Below, piece after piece: positions 35,576 to 43,653 of a DNA stretch of 64,000 bases. The stretch lies in NCBI RefSeq assembly GCF_020404845.1, contig NZ_JAIOJZ010000004.1:1-64000 (forward strand). The letters run 5' to 3'. Within the stretch, counting starts at the first letter, position 1; each line of letters opens with the position of its first letter. Below the pieces are notes generated by a model that was given only the letters and a program-made list of their open reading frames with translations, was not told the DNA's origin and ran no database searches. A program made the translations under genes and the position numbers. The stretch is from Streptomyces hyderabadensis (GTDB taxonomy: Bacteria; Actinomycetota; Actinomycetes; Streptomycetales; Streptomycetaceae).

Positions 35576-36208
35576 ATGTTCCGACTTCAAAGCAGCAAGG
35601 TCCTCGCCGTCGACATGACCCAGGACGCCGTGAAGGCGAAGAACGGCTCGATGGTCGCGTACGACGGGGAGATGGCCTTCAAGAAGCTGAGCGGCGGCGG
35701 TGAGGGCCTCCGGGGCATGGTGACCCGGCGGATCACCGGTGAGCAGATGACGGTGATGGAGGTGAGAGGGCAGGGGACCTGCTGGTTCGCGGACCGGGCC
35801 TCGGAGATCACCCTGGTGGGGCTCCAGGGCGACAAGCTGTACGTCGAGTCGAGCAACTTCCTGGCGGCCGACGCCGGGCTGCGCACCGGCACCAGCTTCA
35901 CGGGCACGCGCGGCGCCTCCCAGGGCAACGGGCTGTTCACCACGACGATCGAGGGGCACGGGCAGGCGGCGATCATGTCCGACGGTCCCGCGGTGGTGCT
36001 GCGGGTCAGCGCGCAGTACCCGCTGACCGTCGACCCGGGGGCATACGTCGCGCACCAGGGGAACCTGCGGCAGTCCTTCCAGTCGGGTGTGACCTTCCGC
36101 ACGCTGCTCGGGGAGGGCGGCGGCGAGGCCTTCCAGATCCGCTTCGAGGGCGACGGACTGGTGTACGTGCAGCCGAGCGAGCGGAACACGATCGCGGGGG
36201 ACGTCTGA
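35576..36208 (+). CDS. AIM24-family protein (1 of 3)
   Basis: A 210-aa beta-helix-like protein of the AIM24/TIGR00266 family: KNGSMVAYDGEMAFKK, EVRGQGTCWFADRASEITLV, NGLFTTTIEGHGQAAIMSDG and a closing FEGDGLVYVQPSE. ATG 35576 or GTG 35570 is the start; neither has a good ribosome-binding site. It forms a tight three-gene unit (1-nt gap, then a 4-nt overlap) with two paralogues. The biochemical role is unknown; bacterial members are often found with stress genes. Confidence 0.85.
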   Translation: MFRLQSSKVLAVDMTQDAVKAKNGSMVAYDGEMAFKKLSGGGEGLRGMVTRRITGEQMTVMEVRGQGTCWFADRASEITLVGLQGDKLYVESSNFLAADAGLRTGTSFTGTRGASQGNGLFTTTIEGHGQAAIMSDGPAVVLRVSAQYPLTVDPGAYVAHQGNLRQSFQSGVTFRTLLGEGGGEAFQIRFEGDGLVYVQPSERNTIAGDV

Positions 36209-36209
36209 G

Positions 36210-36860
36210 ATGGCCTTCCAGGAGATCAACTCGAAGATGGTCCAGGCGACCGTCGCACCCGGGCAGCGGCTGTTCAGTCAGCGCGGCGCCATGCTCGCCT
36301 ACCGGGGCGAGGTGTCGTTCACCCCCAATCTGCGCGGCGGGCAGGGCGGGGTCATGTCGATGATCGGACGCCGGGTGGCCAACGAGGACACGCCGCTGAT
36401 GACCGTCGAGGGCAGCGGCACAGTGTTCTTCGGGCACGGCGGCCACCACGTCCAAGTGATCAACCTTTCGGGCGACACCCTGTACGTGGAGGCGGACCGC
36501 CTCCTCGCCTTCGAGGGCACCCTGGAGCAGAACACGGTGTTCCTCGGCTCGCAGGGCGGCGTCATGGGCATGGTGCGGGGCCAGGTGAGCGGCCAGGGGC
36601 TGTTCACCACCTCCCTCAAGGGGCACGGCTCGGTGGCGGTGATGGCCCACGGCGGTGTCTTCGAGGTGCCCATCACCCCGCAGCGCCCGGTGCGCGTCGA
36701 CCCGCAGGCCTACGTCGCCCACCACGGCGACGTGCGCAACAAGCTGTCCACGGCCCTGGGCTGGCGGGACATGGTGGGGCGCGGCTCGGGCGAGGCGTTC
36801 CAGCTGGAGCTGAGCGGCAGCGGCACGGTGTTCGTCCAGGCGTCGGAGGAGAAGCTGTGA
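36210..36860 (+). CDS. AIM24-family protein (2 of 3)
   Basis: A 216-aa paralogue of its neighbours: QRGAMLAYRGEVSFTPN, TVEGSGTVFFGHGGHHVQVI, FLGSQGGVMGMVRGQVSGQG, LFTTSLKGHGSVAVMAHGG, and SGSGTVFVQASEEKL at the end. ATG 36210 directly follows the previous stop. The Gly-rich GGxxG turns (GGQGG, GSQGG) are more marked than in copy 1. Confidence 0.88.
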   Translation: MAFQEINSKMVQATVAPGQRLFSQRGAMLAYRGEVSFTPNLRGGQGGVMSMIGRRVANEDTPLMTVEGSGTVFFGHGGHHVQVINLSGDTLYVEADRLLAFEGTLEQNTVFLGSQGGVMGMVRGQVSGQGLFTTSLKGHGSVAVMAHGGVFEVPITPQRPVRVDPQAYVAHHGDVRNKLSTALGWRDMVGRGSGEAFQLELSGSGTVFVQASEEKL

Positions 36861-37633
36861 GCACGGTCCACCACGACCCGGCGACGCTGCCGGCCGACGA
36901 CAACGTCAACGCGTACACCTTCTGTGTGGAGCTGAAGGGGAGCCAGTGGTTCCTGCAGAAGGGGAAGATGATCGCCTACTACGGGACGATCGACTTCAAC
37001 GGCATCGGGCACGGCCGGCTGGACCGTCTGGTGCGCACGTCGTTCCATTCGCCTCTGCACGCGAGCGACTGGGTCGTGGCGGAGGGCTCGGGCAAGATGC
37101 TCCTCGCCGACCGGGCCTTCGACGTGAATTCCTACGACCTGGAGGACGGCAATCTGACCATTCGCTCGGGCAACCTGCTCGCTTTTCAGCCAAGCCTCGC
37201 GCTGAAGCAGTCGATCGTGCCGGGCTTCCTGACGCTGATCGGAACCGGAAAGTTCGTGGCCGCGTCCAACGGTCCGGTGGTGTTCGTGGAACCGCCGATC
37301 CGGGTGGACCCGCAGGCCCTGGTCGGCTGGGCCGACTGCCCGTCCCCGTGCCACCACTACGACCACGGGTACATGACCGGCCTACTGGGCGGTCTACGTG
37401 CGATGACGGGGCTCGGCGGGGCCTCCGGGGAGGAGCACCAGTTCGAGTTCGTGGGAGCCGGCACGGTGCTGCTGCAGTCGAGCGAGGCGCTGATGGCGGA
37501 GCAGTCCGTGGGGGCTCCTCCGCAGCAGGCGGGGGTGCCCGGCGGCGGCACCTCCGGAGCGTCGGGAGGCCGGTCCGGGGTACCGGGGCTTCCCGGACAG
37601 CTGGGGGACCTCCAGCGCCGCTTCGGGCTGTGA
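36857..37633 (+). CDS. AIM24-family protein (3 of 3) with C-terminal Gly/Pro-rich tail
   Basis: A 258-aa paralogue: FLQKGKMIAYYGTIDFNG, VVAEGSGKMLLADRAFDVNS, GNLLAFQPSLALKQSIVPGF and FVGAGTVLLQSSEALM. Unlike the other two it has a WADCPSPCHHYDHGYMTGLL segment with Cys/His that could bind metal, and a 45-residue Gly/Pro/Ser tail. GTG 36857 overlaps the previous stop (GTGA). It ends the coupled cluster. Confidence 0.87.
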   Translation: MSTVHHDPATLPADDNVNAYTFCVELKGSQWFLQKGKMIAYYGTIDFNGIGHGRLDRLVRTSFHSPLHASDWVVAEGSGKMLLADRAFDVNSYDLEDGNLTIRSGNLLAFQPSLALKQSIVPGFLTLIGTGKFVAASNGPVVFVEPPIRVDPQALVGWADCPSPCHHYDHGYMTGLLGGLRAMTGLGGASGEEHQFEFVGAGTVLLQSSEALMAEQSVGAPPQQAGVPGGGTSGASGGRSGVPGLPGQLGDLQRRFGL

Positions 37634-37734
37634 GCGGTAATCTGCGGAGTGTGACATCGAACGCGTGCGCACCGTCACCGTCACGGAAAACCCCTCACTA
37701 GTTCGCCTTTCAACCTTTTAGGTAGACTTCATTC

Positions 37735-38211
37735 ATGGAGACCGAGACGGCCACTCGCTGGCTGACCGATACGGAGCAGTGTGCTTGGCGCACCCACCTG
37801 GAGGTCAACAGGCTGTTGACGCACCAGCTCGAGAAGGACCTGCAGCCGTTCGGCCTGACAATGAACGACTACGAGATCCTGGTGAACCTCTCCGAGTCGG
37901 AGGGCGACAGAATGCGGATGAGCGACCTGGCCACCGCCACGATGCAGTCCAAGAGCCGCCTCTCCCACCAGATCACCCGCATGGAGAACGCGCACCTGGT
38001 CCGCCGGGAGAACTGCGAGTCCGACCGGCGCGGGCTCTTCGCCGTCCTCACCGAGCACGGCAGGGAGACGATGCGGAAGGTCGCACCGCACCACGTGGCC
38101 TCGGTCCGCAGGCACTTCATCGACCTGCTGGCCCCGGAGGACCTGACGGAGCTGGACAAGGCGCTCAAGCCCATCGCGGAGCACCTGCGCGGGCAGCGGG
38201 GACGTCCCTGA
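37735..38211 (+). CDS. MarR-family regulator (2)
   Basis: A 158-aa regulator with LTMNDYEILVNLSESEGDRM, the recognition helix region MSDLATATMQSKSRLSHQIT and wing RRENCESDRRGLFAVLTEHG. Its Cys in the wing is unusual and might be redox-sensitive. ATG 37735 is preceded by an AT-rich stretch with the dyad ACCT-TTT-AGGT (37713-37723), a plausible autoregulatory site. Its stop is 25 bp from the convergent kinase gene. Confidence 0.88.
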   Translation: METETATRWLTDTEQCAWRTHLEVNRLLTHQLEKDLQPFGLTMNDYEILVNLSESEGDRMRMSDLATATMQSKSRLSHQITRMENAHLVRRENCESDRRGLFAVLTEHGRETMRKVAPHHVASVRRHFIDLLAPEDLTELDKALKPIAEHLRGQRGRP

Positions 38212-38236
38212 TCACGTACCCGAGGACCGTGAAGGC

Positions 38237-39655
38237 CTAGACACCCGGCAGGCGGAGCTCGAACAGGGCGCCGCCTGCCGGTGCGTCGTGCACCGTGAGC
38301 GTGCCGCCGTGCCGTACGGCGACGTCGCGGGCGATGGCCAGCCCGAGACCGGCACCGCCGTCGTCTCGGCTGCGGGCGGCGTCCAGGCGTACGAAGCGCT
38401 CGAAGATCCGCTCCCGGTCGGCGGCCGGCACGCCTTCCCCGTCGTCGGCCACGGCGACCACCGCCGTGTCCCCGTCCCGGCGTACGGACACCTCCACCGC
38501 CGAACGGGCGTGCCGCTGGGCGTTGTCGAGCAGATTGGCCAGCACCCGCCCCAGCTGCCCCCGCGATCCGGCCACGCTCACCGGGCCTTCGGCGCCCCGC
38601 ACCCGCACCCCGGTCCGCCCCTCGGCGGCCTCCCGCGCCAGCGCCGCGAGGTCGACCCGGGCGTCGGCGGGCCGCTCCCCCGCGTCCAGCCGGGCCAGCA
38701 GCAACAGGTCGGCGGCGAGCCGCTGGAGCCGGACGGTGTCCGCCACGGCGCCGTCCAGGTCCAGCAGTTCCGGATGGGCGGCGGCCACCTCCAGCTGGGT
38801 GCGCAGCGAGGCGATCGGACTGCGCAGCTCGTGCGAGGCGTCCGCGACGAAGCCGCGCTGCCGCTCCACCGAGGACTCCAGCGCGGCCAGCGTCTCGTTG
38901 GTGGTGGTGGCGAGCCTGGCCACCTCGTCGTGGGTGGCCGGCACCGGAACGCGGCGGGCCAGGTCCTCGCTGGCGGTGATCGCGGCCATCTCGCGCCGGA
39001 TGCCCTCCACCGGGCGCAGCGCGCGCCGGGTGACCAGCCAGGTCACCCCCGCCACGACCGCGAGCAGCAACGGGAAGCCGATCAGCATCACGGTCAGCGC
39101 GGTGCTCACGGCGCCGTGTTCGGCGGAGAGCGGGGCACCGGCGTAGACGGTGAGCGTGCCCCGGTCGTCGGTCTTCACCGGGACGGCGGCGAAACGGTAG
39201 TCCTCGGCGTCGCCGTCGATGGTCGCCGAGCCGTCGCTGACGGTGATCCGGGCGCCGATCTCACCGGGGTCGAGGGACTCGCCGGAGTCGTCATCGTCGT
39301 CGTCGGCGTCGTCGTCTCCCCCCGGAGACACCGCGGGCCGCGGCTGCACCGCGTCGACGCCGGTGCCGGTGATCTGCTCCAGGTCCTCGCTGGCGGCGAC
39401 CAGCACGCCGTCGTCGTCGACGACCTGCACCGGCCGGTCGTCCACGTCCAGCGACAGGTCCGCGTACGGCGTCCCGACGGCCAGCTCCGTCGCCACCTCC
39501 CGCGCCGAGCGCTCCGCCTGGGTGCCCGCCTCGCCGAGCAGGTTGGAGCGCAGCGACAGCAGGACGGCGGCGCCGGCCGCGACCAGGGCGACGGCGACCA
39601 CGAGGGTGGCGGCGAGCGTGGCGCGGGCCCGCACCGAGCCGAAGAGGCGGCTCAC
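38237..39655 (-). CDS. OmpR-class sensor histidine kinase with Asp-rich extracellular loop
   Basis: A 472-aa kinase. TM1 is at about 11-32, an extracellular sensor at about 33-185, and TM2 is VMLIGFPLLLAVVAGVTWLV. HAMP follows, then the H box GFVADASHELRSPIASLRTQ, the N box NLLDNAQRHARS, DDGEGVPAADRERIFERF and GAGLGLAIARDV. The sensor contains GGDDDADDDDDDSGESLD, a strong candidate for divalent-cation binding. GTG 39655 overlaps the response-regulator stop by 4 nt. The divergent PepSY gene encodes an Asp-rich protein of the same flavour. Confidence 0.92.
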   Translation of the reverse strand: MSRLFGSVRARATLAATLVVAVALVAAGAAVLLSLRSNLLGEAGTQAERSAREVATELAVGTPYADLSLDVDDRPVQVVDDDGVLVAASEDLEQITGTGVDAVQPRPAVSPGGDDDADDDDDDSGESLDPGEIGARITVSDGSATIDGDAEDYRFAAVPVKTDDRGTLTVYAGAPLSAEHGAVSTALTVMLIGFPLLLAVVAGVTWLVTRRALRPVEGIRREMAAITASEDLARRVPVPATHDEVARLATTTNETLAALESSVERQRGFVADASHELRSPIASLRTQLEVAAAHPELLDLDGAVADTVRLQRLAADLLLLARLDAGERPADARVDLAALAREAAEGRTGVRVRGAEGPVSVAGSRGQLGRVLANLLDNAQRHARSAVEVSVRRDGDTAVVAVADDGEGVPAADRERIFERFVRLDAARSRDDGGAGLGLAIARDVAVRHGGTLTVHDAPAGGALFELRLPGV

Positions 39656-40320
39656 CGCCCGGTCTCCAGCCGGTAGCCGGCCCCGCGCACGGTCCGGATG
39701 AGCCCGGCGCGCAGCTTGCGGCGCAGCGCGCTGACGTACACCTCGACGATGTTCGGATCGCCGTCGTAGGCGAAGTCCCAGACGTGCTCCAGGATCTCCG
39801 CCTTGGACACCACCTGTCCGGCCCGCACCACGAGCTGCTCCAGGACGGCGAACTCCTTGGCGGTGAGGGTCACTTCGTCCTCGCCGAGGAAGACCCGGCG
39901 GGCCGCGGTGTCGACCCTGAGGTCGCCGTGGACGTGCACGGGCGAGGCCCCGGCGCCCTGCCCCCGCCGCCGCAGCAGGGCCTTCACCCGGGCGACGAGG
40001 ACGACGTACGAGAAGGGCTTGGTGAGGTAGTCGTCCGCGCCGGTGTCCAGGCCCTCGGCCTCGTCGTACTCGCCGTCCTTGGCGGTGAGCATCAGGATCG
40101 GCACGTCGTGCCCGGCGGCGCGCAGGGCGGCGCAGACCCGGTAGCCGTTGAGGCCGGGCAGCATGATGTCGAGGACGACGAGGTCGTAGGTGCCCTCGCC
40201 GGCCCGGTGCAGCCCTTCGAGTCCGTCGTGGACGACGTCCACGGCGTATCCCTCCGCGGTGAGGCCCTTGGCGAGCGACACGGCGAGGCGCTTCTCGTCC
40301 TCCACGATCAACAGGCGCAT
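39652..40320 (-). CDS. OmpR/PhoB-class response regulator
   Basis: A 222-aa regulator with receiver domain (MRLLIVEDEKRLA, phosphoacceptor Asp51 in LVVLDIMLPG, Lys in DDYLTKPFS) and a winged helix (LTAKEFAVLEQLVVRAGQVV, then VEVYVSALRRKL and IRTVRGAGYRLE). ATG 40320 is the start. It is the first gene of the pair and is divergent from the PepSY gene. Direct repeats at 40354-40380 in the shared promoter are the expected kind of binding site. Confidence 0.93.
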   Translation of the reverse strand: MRLLIVEDEKRLAVSLAKGLTAEGYAVDVVHDGLEGLHRAGEGTYDLVVLDIMLPGLNGYRVCAALRAAGHDVPILMLTAKDGEYDEAEGLDTGADDYLTKPFSYVVLVARVKALLRRRGQGAGASPVHVHGDLRVDTAARRVFLGEDEVTLTAKEFAVLEQLVVRAGQVVSKAEILEHVWDFAYDGDPNIVEVYVSALRRKLRAGLIRTVRGAGYRLETGR

Positions 40321-40342
40321 GGGTAAAGAGTGGCAAAGGCGA

Positions 40343-40382
40343 GCTGAAGATCCCTTCAGGTGGCTTCAGGTTGGCCTCAGCG
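40343..40382. promoter_or_regulatory. OmpR-type direct repeats
   Basis: CTTCAGGT at 40354-40361 and again at 40364-40371, then CCTCAG at 40375-40380, are spaced by about one helical turn, as bound by PhoB/OmpR dimers. They lie between the response-regulator and PepSY starts, suggesting autoregulation and control of the PepSY gene. Confidence 0.6.
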
Positions 40383-40443
40383 TCGGTCCGCGACAGTGAA
40401 CACGTCGAAAACGACGGGACTGGGACGACTCGGAGGAAACAGC

Positions 40444-41199
40444 ATGAAGCGCAACATCGCGATCGCCGCCGTCACCGCCGCCGCACTGATCGGCGGCGGT
40501 ACGGCGACGGCGCTGGCCACGACGGGGGACGACGGCCGGGGCACGACGTCCCGCGCGGACGCCGCGCACGCCGCGGACACGTCGGCTGTCAGCGTGTCGG
40601 ACGACGGCGGCGTACGGGACGAGGCCGACGACCGCGACGACGACGCGGACCGCGCCGCCTCCTCGAAGGTGACGGCGCACGACGCCGTCGCCGCCGCGCT
40701 GGCGCACACCCCGGGCACCGCCGTCTCCGCCGAACTGGACGACGAGGACGACGACGGGGACGACGACGACCGAGGTGAGCGGGCGGCCTGGGAGGTCGAC
40801 GTCCTGTCCGGCGACGGCACCTGGCACAGCGTCCGGGTCGACCCGGCCACCGGCAAGGTGCTGGGCTCGGAGCGGGACGACGACGAGGACGACACCGCCG
40901 AGGTGCGCGCGGCCCTCAAGGGTGCCTCCGTCGACGCGGCCGAGGCGGCGGAGGCGGCGTCCGGCCGCGGCACCGTCACCTCCGTCGAGCTGGACGAGGA
41001 CGGCGACCACGGTGACGGCAGGCCCGCCTGGGAGGTCGAGACGCACACCGCCGGCAAGGGCGAGCAGGACTGGCGGGTCGACCTGAAGACCGGCAAGGTC
41101 ACGGCCGACGCACACGACCGGTACGGCGCTCACGCCTCGGACGACGACGCCGACGGCTCCGGCAGCTCGGACGACTCCGACGACTCTGACGACGACTGA
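40444..41199 (+). CDS. Secreted Asp-rich protein with two PepSY-like domains
   Basis: A 251-aa protein with a signal peptide (KRNIAIAAVTAAALIGGG, then ATALA) and two PepSY-like repeats: one at about 80-150 ending WHSVRVDPATGKVLGSE, one at about 155-225 ending DWRVDLKTGKVTADAHD. Acidic runs DDEDDDGDDDD, ERDDDEDD and a C-terminal DDSDDSDDD are prominent. ATG 40444 follows GGAGGAAA. PepSY domains often inhibit proteases or bind envelope components. Direct repeats for an OmpR-type regulator precede it. It probably acts with the divergent kinase in sensing or buffering a divalent cation. Confidence 0.85.
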   Translation: MKRNIAIAAVTAAALIGGGTATALATTGDDGRGTTSRADAAHAADTSAVSVSDDGGVRDEADDRDDDADRAASSKVTAHDAVAAALAHTPGTAVSAELDDEDDDGDDDDRGERAAWEVDVLSGDGTWHSVRVDPATGKVLGSERDDDEDDTAEVRAALKGASVDAAEAAEAASGRGTVTSVELDEDGDHGDGRPAWEVETHTAGKGEQDWRVDLKTGKVTADAHDRYGAHASDDDADGSGSSDDSDDSDDD

Positions 41200-42413
41200 G
41201 CGGCGGCCGGCCCGCGGCGGCGCCCCGGCACCAGCGCCGCCGCCGCGGCGACCGCGCCGGACACCGCGAAGCACACCGGCAGCGGCAGCCGTTCCACCAG
41301 CAGGCCCACCGCGGCGGCGCCGACCGACATCCCGGCGTTCACGGCGGTGTTGCACCAGGTGCCCGCCCGGACCCGGAAGCCGGGCGCCGCGCTCTCGTCG
41401 GCGATCAGGTACGCCGTGGTCAGCGCCGGTGCCACGAACAGGCCCGCGCACGTGACGGCCAGGAGCAGCGTGCCGAGTCCGGGCGCGAGACCCGCGGCGG
41501 CCAGGCAGACGCCCACACCGGCCGCGAACAACGGCAGCCGGGCCCGGGCGGGCGAACTCCAGGCGACGGCGCCGTTGACGAGACCGCCGACCGCGCTGCC
41601 CACCGACAGCGCCGCGAGCACCCAGGCGACCGTGCCGTCCCCGAGGCCGCGCTCTCCCGCGTAGGCGACGACGAGCAGGTCGACGGCGCTCACCGAGATG
41701 CCGACACCGGCCGCGACGACGACGGGCTGCAGCAGGGCCCGGCCCTGCCCCGGGCCGCCTCGCCCGGGTGCCGGGCCGTCGCTCTTCCCGCGCCCCGCCG
41801 GGCGCAGCGCCGCGGTCGCCGGTGAGGTGACGAAGGCGAGGGTGCCGACCGCCACCAGCACCGCGCTGAGCACGACGCCGACCACCGGCGAGGCGACGGC
41901 GACGATGCCGCCGACCAGGAGCGGGCCGGAGACGAAGAGCAGTTCCTCGGCGACGCCGTCCAGGCTGTAGGCGCGCTGCAACAGCCGCCGGTCAGGGAGC
42001 AGTTCGGCCCACACCGCGCGCATCGTGGGGCCGAGCGGGGGCGTGCAGGCACCCGCGAGCCCGGCGGTCACCGCGAGGACGGCCTCGGTGGTACCCGGAC
42101 GCCGGCAGGCCGCCGCCAGCACGCAGAGCAGGGCGGCGTAGAGCAGGGCCATGGGCAGCAGGGCCCGGCGCGGACCGTGCCGGTCGACGAGGGAAGCACG
42201 GTAGGGGGACAGGAAGACGCTGGTGGCGCCGAAGAGCGCCATGACCAGCCCGGCCACGGCGTACGACCCGGTGGACCGGGTCAGGGAGAGCATCAGGGCG
42301 AGGGAGACCGTGCCGTAGGACAGCCGCCCGACGAGGGCGGCCGCGAAGGTGCGGCGGGCATGCGGGACGCGGAGGACGGCGGCGTACGAGGGCCGCGAAA
42401 GAGGTGTGGACAC
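41130..42413 (-). CDS. MFS transporter
   Basis: A 427-aa major facilitator with about 12 hydrophobic segments, an N-terminal GRLSYGTVSLALMLSLTRST and the loop 2-3 motif SPYRASLVDRHGPRRALLP, a conserved MFS loop. Substrate unknown; drug or metabolite export is usual for this type. GTG 42413 is the start. Its Ser/Glu-rich C-terminal tail (SSSESSESSELPEPS) is encoded opposite the Asp-rich tail of the PepSY gene in a 70-bp convergent overlap, so this tail is probably not functionally conserved. Confidence 0.87.
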   Translation of the reverse strand: MSTPLSRPSYAAVLRVPHARRTFAAALVGRLSYGTVSLALMLSLTRSTGSYAVAGLVMALFGATSVFLSPYRASLVDRHGPRRALLPMALLYAALLCVLAAACRRPGTTEAVLAVTAGLAGACTPPLGPTMRAVWAELLPDRRLLQRAYSLDGVAEELLFVSGPLLVGGIVAVASPVVGVVLSAVLVAVGTLAFVTSPATAALRPAGRGKSDGPAPGRGGPGQGRALLQPVVVAAGVGISVSAVDLLVVAYAGERGLGDGTVAWVLAALSVGSAVGGLVNGAVAWSSPARARLPLFAAGVGVCLAAAGLAPGLGTLLLAVTCAGLFVAPALTTAYLIADESAAPGFRVRAGTWCNTAVNAGMSVGAAAVGLLVERLPLPVCFAVSGAVAAAAALVPGRRRGPAAAQSSSESSESSELPEPSASSSEA

Positions 42414-42527
42414 GCGAAGGGTTCCTCAGCAGGAAGGCAACTAGGGGACGCCGATGCGCGCGACGGCCGGATGCGGCGGTCGCGTGCGGGGCGGGTCCTA
42501 GGCCAAGAGGAGGAACACGCGGGTCAC

Positions 42528-42598
42528 TTTAGCCCGTCCGGCGCTTGAGGACGAGGCCGTTCAGGCCGAAAGCGGGGGTCTGGGGGCAGAGCCCCCAG
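42528..42598. repeat. Dispersed Streptomyces-type repeat with terminator hairpin
   Basis: AGCCCGTCCGGCGCTTGAGG (with GACGAGG) is a sequence I know to recur at many gene ends in Streptomyces. It is followed by GGGGGTCTGGGGGC-AGA-GCCCCCAG (hairpin arms 42580-42587 and 42591-42598). The same hairpin type occurs after icmA at 31923-31943. It lies between meaB and the MFS gene. Confidence 0.6.
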
Positions 42599-42659
42599 AG
42601 CCGGGAAGGGAAGGGGCGGCGGGGGCGAAGAAAACCCCACGCCGACAAGCCGCCCCGCG

Positions 42660-43616
42660 TCAGCCGCGCGTCAGCCCCGCCACCAACTCGTCCGCCGCAC
42701 GGTACGGATCCAGCTCCCCCGCGACGATCCGCTCCGCCAGCGCCCCGAGCCGCCGGTCCCCGTGCAGGTCACCGATGCGCTCGCGCAGCGTGGTGACCGC
42801 GATCGTCTCGACCTCGCGGGCGGCCCGGGCCCGCCGGCGTTCGGCCAGCACGTCCCGCTCCTCCATCCACGCCCGGTGCTTCTCCAGCGCCTCGACGACC
42901 TCGTCGACGCCCTCGCCGCGCGCGGCGACCGTCTTGACGATGGGCGGGCGCCAGTCGCCCGCCGCGCGGGCCTCGCCGAGACCCAGCATGTGGTTCAGCT
43001 CGCGCGCGGTCGCGTCGGCGCCGTCGCGGTCGGCCTTGTTGACCACGTAGACGTCGCCGATCTCCAGGATTCCGGCCTTGGCGGCCTGGATGCCGTCGCC
43101 CATGCCGGGGGCGAGCAGGACGACGGAGGTGTCGGCCTGGGAGGCGATCTCGACCTCCGACTGGCCCACGCCCACCGTCTCCACCAGGACCACGTCGCAG
43201 CTGGCCGCGTCCAGCACGCGGATCGCCTGCGGCGCGGCCCAGGCGAGACCGCCGAGGTGGCCGCGGGTCGCCATCGAGCGGATGTAGACGCCGGGGTCGG
43301 AGGCGTGCTCCGACATCCGGACGCGGTCGCCGAGCAGGGCGCCGCCGGAGAAGGGGGAGGACGGGTCGACGGCGAGCACGCCGACCCGCTTGCCCTGCTT
43401 GCGGTACGCCGTCACCAGCGCCGAGGTGGACGTCGACTTGCCGACGCCCGGCGAGCCGGTCAGACCGACGACATACGCGTTGCCGGTGAGCGGCGCGAGC
43501 GCCTCCATGACCTCCCTGAGCTGCGGGGACGCCCCCTCCACCAGGGAGATCAGCCGGGCCACGGCCCGCGGCCGGCCTTCCCGTGCCTGGGCCACCAGTG
43601 AGGAGACGTCCTGCAT
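42660..43616 (-). CDS. meaB: MeaB/ArgK-type GTPase, chaperone of a B12-dependent acyl-CoA mutase
   Basis: A 318-aa G3E P-loop GTPase with Walker A GLTGSPGVGKSTSTSALV, the LAVDPSSPFSGGALLGDRVR block, VVLVETVGVGQSEVEI (switch/G3) and VVNKADRDGADAT (G4). The family loads and protects adenosylcobalamin in methylmalonyl-CoA mutase. ATG 43616 is preferred to GTG 43619 because GGAGCT is better spaced. It is 37 nt downstream of the thiolase gene in one operon; the epimerase is divergent and icmA is 9 kb away, consistent with B12-dependent acyl-CoA metabolism. Confidence 0.93.
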   Translation of the reverse strand: MQDVSSLVAQAREGRPRAVARLISLVEGASPQLREVMEALAPLTGNAYVVGLTGSPGVGKSTSTSALVTAYRKQGKRVGVLAVDPSSPFSGGALLGDRVRMSEHASDPGVYIRSMATRGHLGGLAWAAPQAIRVLDAASCDVVLVETVGVGQSEVEIASQADTSVVLLAPGMGDGIQAAKAGILEIGDVYVVNKADRDGADATARELNHMLGLGEARAAGDWRPPIVKTVAARGEGVDEVVEALEKHRAWMEERDVLAERRRARAAREVETIAVTTLRERIGDLHGDRRLGALAERIVAGELDPYRAADELVAGLTRG

Positions 43617-43653
43617 CACAGCTCCGTTCAGTGAGAAGTCGTAACTCGGGCGG

